Below are positions 27,147 to 35,038 of a stretch of DNA of 64,000 bases, piece by piece; the first letter of the stretch is position 1, and each line of letters begins with the position of its first letter. Made by a program: the position numbers and the translations under genes. This stretch comes from Streptacidiphilus jeojiense (lineage in GTDB: Bacteria; Actinomycetota; Actinomycetes; Streptomycetales; Streptomycetaceae), in contig NZ_JOEH01000006.1 of NCBI RefSeq assembly GCF_000719095.1, forward strand, positions 289,937-353,936, written 5' to 3'. The notes below the pieces were generated by a model. It saw only the letters and a program-made list of their open reading frames with translations. It had not been told where the DNA came from and ran no database searches.

Positions 27147-29552
27147 TCACTCCGCTCTGAGGGTCTGTCCGACATGGAGCCGCGCGGCGCGGTGGCCCGG
27201 CCAGGCGGCGAGCAGATTGGCCAGCAGCAGCGCGACCGGTCCGGCCAGCAGCAGCGTCAGCAGGGCCAGCGGCGGGTGGTAGGCCAGCGGGGTGCTGTCG
27301 GCGACCTGGCGCCACAGGGTGCGGCCCAGCGCCAGGCCCAGCGGGATCCCGAACACCAGCCCGACCAGGGCCAGCACCGTGGCCTGGACGACCACCACCA
27401 GCCGGGACTGACGCCGTGTCATGCCCAGGGCGCGCAGCACCGCCACGTCATGGCGGCGCCGCCGCACCGCGGTGGCCAGGGCGTGCCCGACCGCCCCGGC
27501 CGCGAGCAGCAGCAGGAAGCCGCCGAGGAACAGTGGGAGGGTCTGCACGTCCTGGATCTCGGCGAGCTGCTGCGGCGCGGTCACCTGCTGCAGGCCGATC
27601 GACTGCCCGCCGGTCAGCGGTGCCGCCTCGTGCTGCAGCCGCTGGGTCATGGCGGCGGTGACGCTGCCGGGGCGCAGCGCGATCTCGGCGAGGTGGAACT
27701 TGAAGGTGGTGCCGAACAGTGCGCGGTAGCCGTCGGTGGTGGCCCAGGCGCCCGCGTCGTAGTCGTTGTGCGAGCCCTCGGGGACGAAGCCGATGCCGGT
27801 CACGGTGAACTCCCGCCGGGCCCGCGCGGCACCGGTCAGGGTCACCCACGACCCGACCTCGGCGTGCAGCGCCCGGGCGCTGGTGGGCGCGAGCATGATC
27901 TGGTCCGCGGCCTGCGGCAGCCGGCCGGAGACGGTGACCACCGACAGCGGCTTCCCGCCGACCGGGTCGACGGTGTAGGTGGTGATGGAGGTGTCCCCCG
28001 ACTCCGCGACCGCGATCCTGGCGTTGTTGACGGCGGTGACCGCGGGGTCGGCGGCGATCCGCGCCAGCACCGGGTCGACCTTCCCGAAGTCGGTGCTGTT
28101 CAGGCCGAGGAAGCTCTCCAACTGGTGGGTCTGGCCGAACCTGGCCGGGTTGGCGGCGGCGTCGGCGACGGCGGCCGCGAAGGTGAAGGCCGCCAGCACG
28201 CCCAGCACCCCGATCACCGCACCCAGCAGGGCCGGGCGCACCGGTACGGCGGTGCGTCCGCGTCCGGGCTCCAGCGCGAACCGGGTGCCGACCACGACCG
28301 GCACCGGGAGCCCGGCCCTGGCGGTGGCCACGGCCACCGCGGAGCGCCTGGGCGCGGTCCGGTTCTGCGCCGAGGCCAGCGCCAGCCAGGCCGAGGCCAC
28401 GGATCCGGCCAGGGCCAGCAGCGGCGTCAGCACCAGTCCTGCTCCCAGCACCAGCCAGTCCACGTCGAAGCCCGGGCTCGGCTCGTAGAGGGCCGCGGCG
28501 CCGATCGGCATCCACCGGGACACCAGGACCGCCCCGGCGGCCCCGAGCAGGCTGCCGAGGAGCGCCGCGATCACCGGCCCGGCCGATGCCGCCGCGAGGG
28601 CCTGCCGGTTCCCCAGTCCGACCCCGCGCAGGGTCTGCAGGTCGGCGACGGTGGCCGAGGTGTAGCGCAGCACCGACTGGCCGACCAGGAACAGCGCGGC
28701 GATCAGCGCCGCACCCGCGAAGCCGAGCAGGCAGTCGCCCTCGAAGGTGTTGACCCTGGTGGCGTGGCGTTCCAGCTCGGCGTTGTCCCAGATGTCGATG
28801 TCGGTTCGGCCGGAGACCCGGGCCAGGTCGGCGCGGAACTCCGGGATCGTCTTCTCGCCGCCTTTGAGCCGGACCAGGGCGTTGAGGTAGATCTGGTCGG
28901 TGCTGCCGACGAAGTTCGCCCTGTGGTTCAGGTAGAGCGCGGCCGACACCGCGACGCTGCCCTGGTCCCGGACGTTGTCGTGGTACCAGGGCGAGCGGAC
29001 CACGCCGACGATGCGGGCCCGGATCGAGGGCCCCGCCGGGGCGCCCGGGTCGGCCCCGGTGACGTAGGTGTCGACCTGCGCGGGGGTGAACAGACGGATC
29101 GTCAGGTAGTCCCCGACGCCCTTGTGGAACGCCCCCGGGAAGTGCGCGCTGACCACCACCTCGTCGTCGCGCGCCTGGTCGGCGAGCCGGCCCTGCAGCA
29201 CGATCGGCCGCTCGATGGTGCGCATGTTCGCGTCGTCGGCGACCGCGAAGCCGGTGGAGTTGTCCGGGACGCCCTCGATCTGGAAGGAGGAGATCACGAA
29301 GGTGGTGAGGGCCTCGACCTCGGGCAGCGCCCTGATCCGGTCCCAGTCGAAGCCGTGCTGGTTGGGCAGCACGGTGATGTCGGCCGGGCTGGTCCGCGCC
29401 ACCAGCCGGTCCACCGCGGTGTCCCCGCGCCGTGCCCCGGCCACCGAGGCGAGCACGGCGGTGCCGGCCAGCGCCACCAGCAGGGCCAGCACGACCAGCG
29501 AGCGCCAGCGCCGCCGCAGTTCCAGGCGCAGCCAGAGGGCGGTGAAGGTCAT
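27147..29552 (-). CDS. FtsX-like ABC transporter permease
   Basis: An 801-residue membrane protein of the FtsX/MacB/LolC type: N-terminal membrane helix (about 18-40), a large extracytoplasmic domain (about 45-240), then repeated helix groups with FtsX domains at about 260-390 and at the C-terminus (about 665-790), typical of full-length permeases that work as fused halves. MacB-like systems transfer mechanical force to extracytoplasmic partners or extract lipoproteins and peptides. Its stop and start overlap the ATPase gene as ATGA. It sits between the ATPase and the kinase, and such exporters next to kinases often act as sensors. Substrate unknown. Confidence 0.92.
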   Translation of the reverse strand: MTFTALWLRLELRRRWRSLVVLALLVALAGTAVLASVAGARRGDTAVDRLVARTSPADITVLPNQHGFDWDRIRALPEVEALTTFVISSFQIEGVPDNSTGFAVADDANMRTIERPIVLQGRLADQARDDEVVVSAHFPGAFHKGVGDYLTIRLFTPAQVDTYVTGADPGAPAGPSIRARIVGVVRSPWYHDNVRDQGSVAVSAALYLNHRANFVGSTDQIYLNALVRLKGGEKTIPEFRADLARVSGRTDIDIWDNAELERHATRVNTFEGDCLLGFAGAALIAALFLVGQSVLRYTSATVADLQTLRGVGLGNRQALAAASAGPVIAALLGSLLGAAGAVLVSRWMPIGAAALYEPSPGFDVDWLVLGAGLVLTPLLALAGSVASAWLALASAQNRTAPRRSAVAVATARAGLPVPVVVGTRFALEPGRGRTAVPVRPALLGAVIGVLGVLAAFTFAAAVADAAANPARFGQTHQLESFLGLNSTDFGKVDPVLARIAADPAVTAVNNARIAVAESGDTSITTYTVDPVGGKPLSVVTVSGRLPQAADQIMLAPTSARALHAEVGSWVTLTGAARARREFTVTGIGFVPEGSHNDYDAGAWATTDGYRALFGTTFKFHLAEIALRPGSVTAAMTQRLQHEAAPLTGGQSIGLQQVTAPQQLAEIQDVQTLPLFLGGFLLLLAAGAVGHALATAVRRRRHDVAVLRALGMTRRQSRLVVVVQATVLALVGLVFGIPLGLALGRTLWRQVADSTPLAYHPPLALLTLLLAGPVALLLANLLAAWPGHRAARLHVGQTLRAE

Positions 29553-30337
29553 GACGGACCGCCGGCCGCGCCGGACTCGGCTGCGTCGGAACCGGCCGCG
29601 GTGGGCCCGGTCGCGGTGGCCCCGTCGTCGACCACCCGGCCGTCCCGCATCCGCACCGCGCGGTCCGCGCCGGCCGCGACCTCGGGGGAGTGGGTGACCA
29701 TCACGATGGTCTGGCCGTCCTCGTGCAGCCGCCGGAAGAGCTCCAGCACCTCCGCGCCGCCCTCGCTGTCCAGCGCCCCGGTCGGCTCGTCGGCCAGCAG
29801 CAGCCCCGGCCGGTTGACCAGGGCCCGGGCGATCGCCAGCCGCTGGCGCTGGCCGCCGGACAGGCTGGACGGCAGCTGCGCGGTGCGGTCGCCGAGCCCG
29901 AGGATGTCCAGCAGGTCCCGGCCGCGCGACTCGGCCGCCCTGCGCCCCATCCCGCCGAGCACGCCCGGCAGCACCAGGTTGTCCAGCGCCGAGACGCCGT
30001 CGAGCAGGTTGAAGAACTGGAACACGAAGCCGATCCGGTGCCGCCGGAACCGTGCCAGCCAGTCCTGGTCCCGGCCGTCCACCCGCTCCCCGGCCACCTC
30101 CACGGTGCCCTCGTCCACGGTGTCCAGTCCGGCGATCACATTGAGCAGGGTGGACTTGCCGCAGCCGGAGGGTCCCATCACGGCGACGAACTCGCCGGGA
30201 CCGACCTCAAAGTGCACGCCCCGCAGTGCCCGCACCGGTGCGAGCTCGGCGGCGAAGACCCGGCGGGCGCCGGTGATCCGCACCGCGGGGACGGCGGGCC
30301 GCGCCAGGTCCTCGGCCGGGGTGTCGAGCGCGGTCAT
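29549..30337 (-). CDS. ABC transporter ATPase, MacB/LolD-like
   Basis: A 262-residue nucleotide-binding subunit. Walker A MGPSGCGKST (near residue 54), Q-loop FVFQFFNLL (near 100), ABC signature LSGGQRQR (near 155) and Walker B LLLADEPTGALD (near 175) are complete, so it should hydrolyse ATP. The FNLL Q-loop and the LDSEGG sequence after Walker B are typical of the FtsE/LolD/MacB branch, matching the FtsX permease that follows with a 4-nt ATGA overlap. Its ATG at 30337 itself overlaps the stop of the cyclase gene as ATGA. The Thr/Ala/Ser-rich tail after residue 240 is unusual. Confidence 0.96.
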   Translation of the reverse strand: MTALDTPAEDLARPAVPAVRITGARRVFAAELAPVRALRGVHFEVGPGEFVAVMGPSGCGKSTLLNVIAGLDTVDEGTVEVAGERVDGRDQDWLARFRRHRIGFVFQFFNLLDGVSALDNLVLPGVLGGMGRRAAESRGRDLLDILGLGDRTAQLPSSLSGGQRQRLAIARALVNRPGLLLADEPTGALDSEGGAEVLELFRRLHEDGQTIVMVTHSPEVAAGADRAVRMRDGRVVDDGATATGPTAAGSDAAESGAAGGPS

Positions 30338-31710
30338 GGGCGGGCCTCCAGAGCGGGATCGGGAACGGCGGCCGGATCGGGGCCGGCGCCGACCGGCAGT
30401 CGGAAGGCGACCACCGGTGCGCTGTGGCCCTTGACGCTGCAGGGTCCCAGCGGGTCCCAGGGCCAGCTCCCGTCGGCGGTTCCGGCCGCGTCCACGGTGC
30501 CGGCGGTGGCCACCGTGGTCCCGGCCGGGCGGGCCAGGTCCTGCATCCGCTGGGCCAGGTTCACGGTGTCGCCGACCAGGGTGTACTCCAGCCGCTCGGC
30601 GCTGCCCAGCAGCGCCGCCGCGACCTCGCCGGTGCTCAGCCCGATGCCGAGACCGAACGGGACCAGGCCCAGCGCCGCCCACTCCCGGTCCAGCTCGTGC
30701 TGGCGGCGGTGCATCCCCCGGGCCGCCCTGACGGCCCGTCGGGCGTGGTCCGGCTGCGGCTCGGGCGCGCCGAACACCGCCATCACCGCGTCGCCGACGT
30801 ACTGCATCACGGTGCCGCCCTCGCCCAGCACCGCCGCGTTCATGGCCCGCCGGTGCGCCCCCAACTGCCCGGCCAGGTCCGCCGGATCGGTGCGCTCGGC
30901 GATCGAGCAGTAGCCCCGGACGTCGGACATCAGCACGGTCACGGTGAGCCGCTCGGTGCGGGTGGCCGCGCCGCGGTCCGCGCGCAGCTTCTCGGCCAGG
31001 CCGCCGGGCAGCAGCCGGGACAGCGTCTCGCCCTGCTCCTCGCGGCGCAGGATCGCGGTGTGCAGCAGCCGCAGCCGCCGCAGCGCGCTGTCCCTGGCCC
31101 CGCCGGAGCCCCCGCCCGCGTCCTTGGCCAGCCGCAGGAACAGGCTCTCCACCGCGTCGTTGACGGCCGCCGGCGGCTGGCCCAGGCCCGCGGCGATGGC
31201 CTTCACCGGCCGCCCCTCGGCCACCTGCCGCAGCAGGTCCTCCTCGTCGGCCGACAGCTCGCCCTCCCGCCTGGCCGGCTCCATCAGCTCCCGGACGATC
31301 TGCGGGTCGATCATCGAGCCGCCGCCGGCGACCGCGCGGATCGCCCGCCCCAGCAGCCCGGCGTCGGCGATCCGGTCCTTGAGCAGGTAGGCGTATCCGG
31401 CCTCGCCCTCGGCCAGCAGCTGCACCGCGTAGTCGGGGTCGTCGTACTGGCTGAGCACGACCACGCCCGTCCCCGGGAACTGCTTGCGCACCCGCTGCGC
31501 CGCCCTGATGCCCTCGTCCTGGAAGTCCGGCGGCATCCTGATGTCGGTGACCAGCACCTGCGGGCGCAGCCGTTCGGCCCCCTCGACCAGTTCGTCGTAG
31601 TCGGCGGCCAGGCCGACCACCTCCACGCTGCGGTCGCGGGACAGCAGTGCGCGCACACCCTCGCGGACGATCAGGTTGTCGTCGGCGAGCAGCACCGTGA
31701 TGCTCTCCAT
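30334..31710 (-). CDS. Response regulator receiver fused to a class III adenylate/guanylate cyclase
   Basis: A 458-residue protein. N-terminal receiver (about 1-125; phospho-acceptor Asp in VLVTDIRMPP). At about 150-205 is a degenerate LuxR-type HTH (ADEEDLLRQVAEGRPVKAIAAGLG), then a class III cyclase domain (about 235-440). Metal-binding Asp residues in VLMSDVRGY and YVGDAVMAVFG and the transition-state Asn/Arg in GDTVNLAQRMQ are present. The usual purine-specifying Lys is replaced by Gln (GTVMQYVGD), so the ATP/GTP choice is uncertain. It is the first gene of the operon cyclase-ATPase-permease-kinase. The start is close to a TGTAAT -10 element, suggesting a leaderless transcript. A palindrome identical to that before the receiver-only gene is centred 44.5 nt upstream. 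Confidence 0.93.
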   Translation of the reverse strand: MESITVLLADDNLIVREGVRALLSRDRSVEVVGLAADYDELVEGAERLRPQVLVTDIRMPPDFQDEGIRAAQRVRKQFPGTGVVVLSQYDDPDYAVQLLAEGEAGYAYLLKDRIADAGLLGRAIRAVAGGGSMIDPQIVRELMEPARREGELSADEEDLLRQVAEGRPVKAIAAGLGQPPAAVNDAVESLFLRLAKDAGGGSGGARDSALRRLRLLHTAILRREEQGETLSRLLPGGLAEKLRADRGAATRTERLTVTVLMSDVRGYCSIAERTDPADLAGQLGAHRRAMNAAVLGEGGTVMQYVGDAVMAVFGAPEPQPDHARRAVRAARGMHRRQHELDREWAALGLVPFGLGIGLSTGEVAAALLGSAERLEYTLVGDTVNLAQRMQDLARPAGTTVATAGTVDAAGTADGSWPWDPLGPCSVKGHSAPVVAFRLPVGAGPDPAAVPDPALEARP

Positions 31711-31747
31711 GACGGACCATTACACAGTGTCGCCGGTCGGCTTCCCA

Positions 31748-31761
31748 GGGTGCTGGCACCC
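31748..31761. promoter_or_regulatory. 14-bp palindrome GGGTGCTGGCACCC before the cyclase operon
   Basis: Identical to 24643-24656 and centred 44.5 nt from the cyclase start codon, against 43.5 nt at the other site. A weaker copy (11 of 14 bases) lies at 31786-31799, towards the divergent gene. The position just upstream of a probable leaderless start fits an activator site near -44. Confidence 0.65.
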
Positions 31762-31817
31762 CCGGTCCGGTCGGGCAGCACTCCTGGGTGCCGGCTGCCG
31801 CTGCTCCTAACGTCGTT

Positions 31818-31849
31818 GGTGTGAACGGACCCTGACGGATGATCACACC
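31818..31849. promoter_or_regulatory. Inverted repeat GGTGTGA-N18-TCACACC before the cNMP-binding gene
   Basis: Halves at 31818-31824 and 31843-31849, 15 nt before the start at 31865. The halves equal the TGTGA/TCACA halves of CRP sites, but the spacer is 18 nt instead of 6, so it may be an mRNA hairpin or a site of another protein. Confidence 0.4.
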
Positions 31850-31864
31850 TCATCGGAGCAGACC

Positions 31865-32875
31865 ATGCGGATCGAGTCACGGACCACCTCGCTGTCCTGG
31901 ATACCCTCCGAAGCCGTGAAGGGGGTCGCCCGCGGCGCCTTCACGGCCGGCGTCAGCCACTACGACGACCCGCCGCCCGACGTCATCAAGGACTTCGACG
32001 GGCTGCGGGCCGCCGACGGCTTCCGCTTCGCCAACCAGCTCACCGGCTGGGCCGAGTTCGGCGACGACGGCGCCCTGCTGGACTGCGGGGCCGGCGGCGG
32101 GCTGCTGATGGGCTCGACCACGGTGCGGCTCGGCCCGCTCGGCGCGACCTTCGCCGCCGTGGTCATGCCCGAACTGCGCGGCGAACCCGAACGCGGGGAC
32201 GGCTGGGTGCGCTTCACCCAGACCGTGGGCGGTCGCACCGGAGTGCCGCTGCCGCGCCGGATCCCGGGCCGCCCGCTGATCCGGCTGCAGGCCCCCTTCG
32301 TCTGGTCCACCCTGACGCTGACCCTGCACGCCGACGGCCGGGCCGTGCCGATGCTGGCCGGAGCCAGCCCGTTCCCGAGGCACTGGGTCTACGACGGGGA
32401 GGACCGGCTCTGCCTGAAGGCCGGCGTCGCCGACTGGCAGGCCTGGAGCGGCCAGGACTCCTGGCGGCACACCCCGTGGGGCGACGAGGACTCCCCGGTG
32501 CTGGTCACCGCCGCCGAGACGGCCCTGGAACGCGAGCTGTCGACGCTGATCATGCGCGGCGGCCGCCGCCCGGCGGTGCGCGAGCTCGCGGCCGGCGAGG
32601 TGCTGATCCGTCAGGGCGACCCGGGGCGCTCGCTGTTCCTGCTGCTGGACGGCCTCGTCGCGGTGGAGGTCGACGGCAGCGGACTGGCGGAGCTGGGTCC
32701 GGGCGCGGTGGTCGGTGAACGGGCCGTCCTTGAGGGCGGTCTGCGCACCTCCACGCTGACCGCGGTGACCCCGGTCCGGGTCGCCGAAGCCGCCGCGGAG
32801 ACCGTCGACACCGCGGCCCTGCGGGCGCTGGCGGCGGGCCACCGCCGGGAGGAGGGCCGGGCGGAATGCGGGTGA
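31865..32875 (+). CDS. Protein with C-terminal cyclic-nucleotide-binding domain
   Basis: A 336-residue cytoplasmic protein. The C-terminus (about 235-325) is a CRP/PKA-type cyclic-nucleotide-binding beta-barrel: LAAGEVLIRQGDPGRSLFLLLDG is the classic opening, followed by LGPGAVVGERAVLEGGLRTSTLTAV, the phosphate-binding cassette region with its Glu and Arg. No helix-turn-helix follows, so it is not a CRP-type regulator. The first 230 residues are not recognised; they contain a Gly-rich CGAGGGLLMGS and many beta-strand-like stretches. It is divergent from the cyclase operon and overlaps the following hydrolase gene by 10 nt. A likely receptor for the nucleotide made next door. Confidence 0.85.
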   Translation: MRIESRTTSLSWIPSEAVKGVARGAFTAGVSHYDDPPPDVIKDFDGLRAADGFRFANQLTGWAEFGDDGALLDCGAGGGLLMGSTTVRLGPLGATFAAVVMPELRGEPERGDGWVRFTQTVGGRTGVPLPRRIPGRPLIRLQAPFVWSTLTLTLHADGRAVPMLAGASPFPRHWVYDGEDRLCLKAGVADWQAWSGQDSWRHTPWGDEDSPVLVTAAETALERELSTLIMRGGRRPAVRELAAGEVLIRQGDPGRSLFLLLDGLVAVEVDGSGLAELGPGAVVGERAVLEGGLRTSTLTAVTPVRVAEAAAETVDTAALRALAAGHRREEGRAECG

Positions 32876-33699
32876 TCCTGCTCGGCGTGCGCGGCTCCAC
32901 CCCGGCGCCGGGGCCCGCGTTCCTCCGCTACGGCGGCCACACCAGCTGCGTGGCGGTGGTGCCGGACGGCGCGGAGGTGCCGACGCTGGTGCTGGACGCC
33001 GGGACCGGGCTGCGGGACCTCGGTGCCCGGCTGGGCGGGGCGGAGGCGTTCCAGGGCTCCGTGGTGCTCACCCATCTGCACTGGGACCACGTCCAGGGCC
33101 TGCCGTTCTGTCCGGCCGTCGACCGCAAGCAGGCCAGGGTCGACCTGCTACTGCCGGTCCCGGTGGGCGGTCCGGAGCCGGCCGGGCTGCTGGCCCGGTC
33201 GATGTCGCCGCCGCACTTCCCGATCGGACCGGAGGGTCTGCTGGGCGGCTGGCGCTTCCTCAGGTCGGTCCAGGGGCCTTGCCAGGTAGAGGAGTTCACC
33301 GTGACCACGGCCGAGATCAGGCACAAGGGCGGCCTCACCCACGGACTGCGGATCGAGTCCGGCGGCGCGGTGCTCGCCTATCTGCCCGACCACGCCCCGG
33401 CCGGGGGTTCGGCCGTCGCCGAGGCGCTGGCGGACGGCGCGGACCTGCTGCTGCACGACGGCCAGTTCCTGGCCGGGGAGCGGTCCCTGGCCGACGGCTA
33501 CGGCCATGCCACGGTGCCGGACGCGGTGGCCTTCGCGGCCCGCTGCGGCGTCCGCCGGCTGGTGCTCACCCACCATGCGCCGACCCGGACCGACGACCAG
33601 CTCGACCTGCTGCGGGCCGAGTTGGACGACCTGCGGTGCGGCGGCGGCCGGGTGGAACTCGCCCGCCAGGGCGACACCCTGACGGTCAAGGCTACTTGA
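32866..33699 (+). CDS. Metallo-beta-lactamase-fold hydrolase, possible cyclic-nucleotide phosphodiesterase
   Basis: A 277-residue protein. The zinc motif THLHWDHVQGLPF (near residue 72) equals HxHxDH; a further Asp is in LLLHDGQF and His residues in GHATVPDA and LTHHAP near the end. The opening MRVILLGVRGSTPAPGPAFLRYGGHTSC is typical of the RNase Z/PhnP-like branch, which includes enzymes annotated as cAMP phosphodiesterases. It is coupled to the cyclic-nucleotide-binding gene by a 10-nt overlap, which suggests that it degrades the same nucleotide, but this is inference from position and fold only. Confidence 0.9.
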   Translation: MRVILLGVRGSTPAPGPAFLRYGGHTSCVAVVPDGAEVPTLVLDAGTGLRDLGARLGGAEAFQGSVVLTHLHWDHVQGLPFCPAVDRKQARVDLLLPVPVGGPEPAGLLARSMSPPHFPIGPEGLLGGWRFLRSVQGPCQVEEFTVTTAEIRHKGGLTHGLRIESGGAVLAYLPDHAPAGGSAVAEALADGADLLLHDGQFLAGERSLADGYGHATVPDAVAFAARCGVRRLVLTHHAPTRTDDQLDLLRAELDDLRCGGGRVELARQGDTLTVKAT

Positions 33700-33706
33700 G
33701 CATCCG

Positions 33707-34711
33707 TCAGGTGGCGCTGCGCTCGTCCGCCCCGCCGGTGTCCGGCAGCGCGCCGTCCCGGCCGCTGCGCAGCAGCTCGCGCCACTGGTCGGCGCTCCAA
33801 CTGCCGGGCGGGGTGCTCTCGATGAAGTCCTCGACCAGTTCCAGGAAGCGGCGCGGATCGCTGTGGAAGGGGAAGTGCCCGGCGCCCTCGAAGACCTCCA
33901 GCCGGCTTCCCGGCATCGCGGTGTGGGCGCGGTGCGCGTGCTCCACCGGGACCACGCTGTCGCGCGAGCCCCAGAGCAGCAGGGTGGGCATGCCCTGCAC
34001 CAGGTAGCAGCGGTCCAGCATGGTGACCACCTGGCCGCGCCAGTCCACCACCGCGCGCAGGGTGCGGATGAAGGCGCTGCGGGCGGTCGCGTCGGGCAGC
34101 CCGTCCACCAGGTTGAGCAGGTCGGCGGCGTCCAGGCCGAGGTCGGTGCCGAGCAGTTGCATCAGCTGGATCACCGCGTTGCTCTGCAGTCGCATCCCGG
34201 GCAGCCGCAGCGAGGAGAGCATCAGGTCGGCGCCGGGCAGCGACACGGCCCGCAGCACCGGGTTCACCTCGCGCCCCACGCCGCCGGTGCTGACCAGCAC
34301 CAGCCGTTCGGTGCGCTCCGGGAACTGGTAGGCGAACTGCATCGCCACCCCGCCGCCGAGCGAGTGCCCGACCAGGGTGGCCCGCTCGATGCCGAGCACC
34401 CCCAGCAGATCCCGCATGCCGTTGGCGTAGGCGGCCACCGAGTAGTCGGCGCGCGGTTTGTCGGAGGCGCCGTGGCCGAGCAGGTCGGGGGCGATGACGG
34501 TGTGCTTCCTGGCCAGTCCCGGGATCAGCTCGGCCCAGGTGGCCGAGGAGTCGCCGATCCCGTGGATCAGCAGCACGGCCGGCCCGGAGCCGGCGATCCG
34601 GTAGGCCCGGCGGTAGCCGTGCACCACGTGGTAGTGGAGTTCCGCGTCCGTGTCGGCCACGGAGCGCAGCCGTCCGGTGCGGGGCGAGAGTTCCCTGGGC
34701 GTGTCGAACAC
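33707..34711 (-). CDS. Alpha/beta-hydrolase
   Basis: A 334-residue hydrolase of the alpha/beta fold. LLIHGIGDSSATW (oxyanion region, near residue 48), nucleophile elbow VGHSLGGG (Ser near 116), catalytic acid in WGSRDSVVP (near 250) and His in GAGHFPFHSD (near 279) are all present. The start at GTG 34711 is behind AGGAGGAGG. It is convergent with the MBL hydrolase gene, 7 nt apart, with no terminator between. It resembles esterases/epoxide-hydrolase-like enzymes; substrate unknown. Confidence 0.93.
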   Translation of the reverse strand: MFDTPRELSPRTGRLRSVADTDAELHYHVVHGYRRAYRIAGSGPAVLLIHGIGDSSATWAELIPGLARKHTVIAPDLLGHGASDKPRADYSVAAYANGMRDLLGVLGIERATLVGHSLGGGVAMQFAYQFPERTERLVLVSTGGVGREVNPVLRAVSLPGADLMLSSLRLPGMRLQSNAVIQLMQLLGTDLGLDAADLLNLVDGLPDATARSAFIRTLRAVVDWRGQVVTMLDRCYLVQGMPTLLLWGSRDSVVPVEHAHRAHTAMPGSRLEVFEGAGHFPFHSDPRRFLELVEDFIESTPPGSWSADQWRELLRSGRDGALPDTGGADERSAT

Positions 34712-34763
34712 GGTCCCACCTCCTCCTGCTGCTTCGAGCGTAGGGCGCCCGAAGCACAGGGGA

Positions 34764-34952
34764 TTACCAGTGGGTTTCGGCGTCGAAACGGCGCTGTGCG
34801 AGTTCGGCCGCGATCCGCTGCAGGTCCCGGTCGGGCGGGCCGACGCGGCTTCCGCTGAGGGAGGAGGACGGGCCCTGCTGGCGGCGGTGGTTCCGCTCCA
34901 GGGCGTAGGCGAGGAGGGCGATCAGGACGAGGGCGATGGCTGCTGTGGTCAT
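34764..34952 (-). CDS. Small membrane protein
   Basis: A 62-residue hypothetical protein with one N-terminal membrane helix (residues 4-20, AIALVLIALLAYALE) and a basic-then-polar cytoplasmic tail. A weak GGGAG site lies 12 nt before the ATG at 34952. It is divergent from the GlxA-like regulator gene across an 86-nt region that contains an inverted repeat and a direct repeat, so it may be that regulator's target. No family recognised. Confidence 0.6.
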   Translation of the reverse strand: MTTAAIALVLIALLAYALERNHRRQQGPSSSLSGSRVGPPDRDLQRIAAELAQRRFDAETHW

Positions 34953-34976
34953 GGCAGTAATTGTTCTCCCGTCGGG

Positions 34977-35026
34977 ATCCTGCCAGAAGTGGCAGGAGAG
35001 CCCTATGCCAACAAAATCCTGCCAGC
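34977..35026. promoter_or_regulatory. Operator candidate between the small membrane protein and GlxA-like regulator
   Basis: CCTGCCA-GAAG-TGGCAGG is a perfect inverted repeat at 34979-34996, and its half with flanks (ATCCTGCCAG) recurs at 35017-35026, 13 nt before the regulator start. Likely autoregulatory. Confidence 0.6.
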
Positions 35027-35038
35027 TATGCTGACGGC

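Noticed and set aside
29549..31846. 765-residue - strand frame as a cyclase-ATPase fusion
   Set aside because: The part upstream of 30337 is a shadow of the cyclase gene in another frame; the ATPase starts at 30337.
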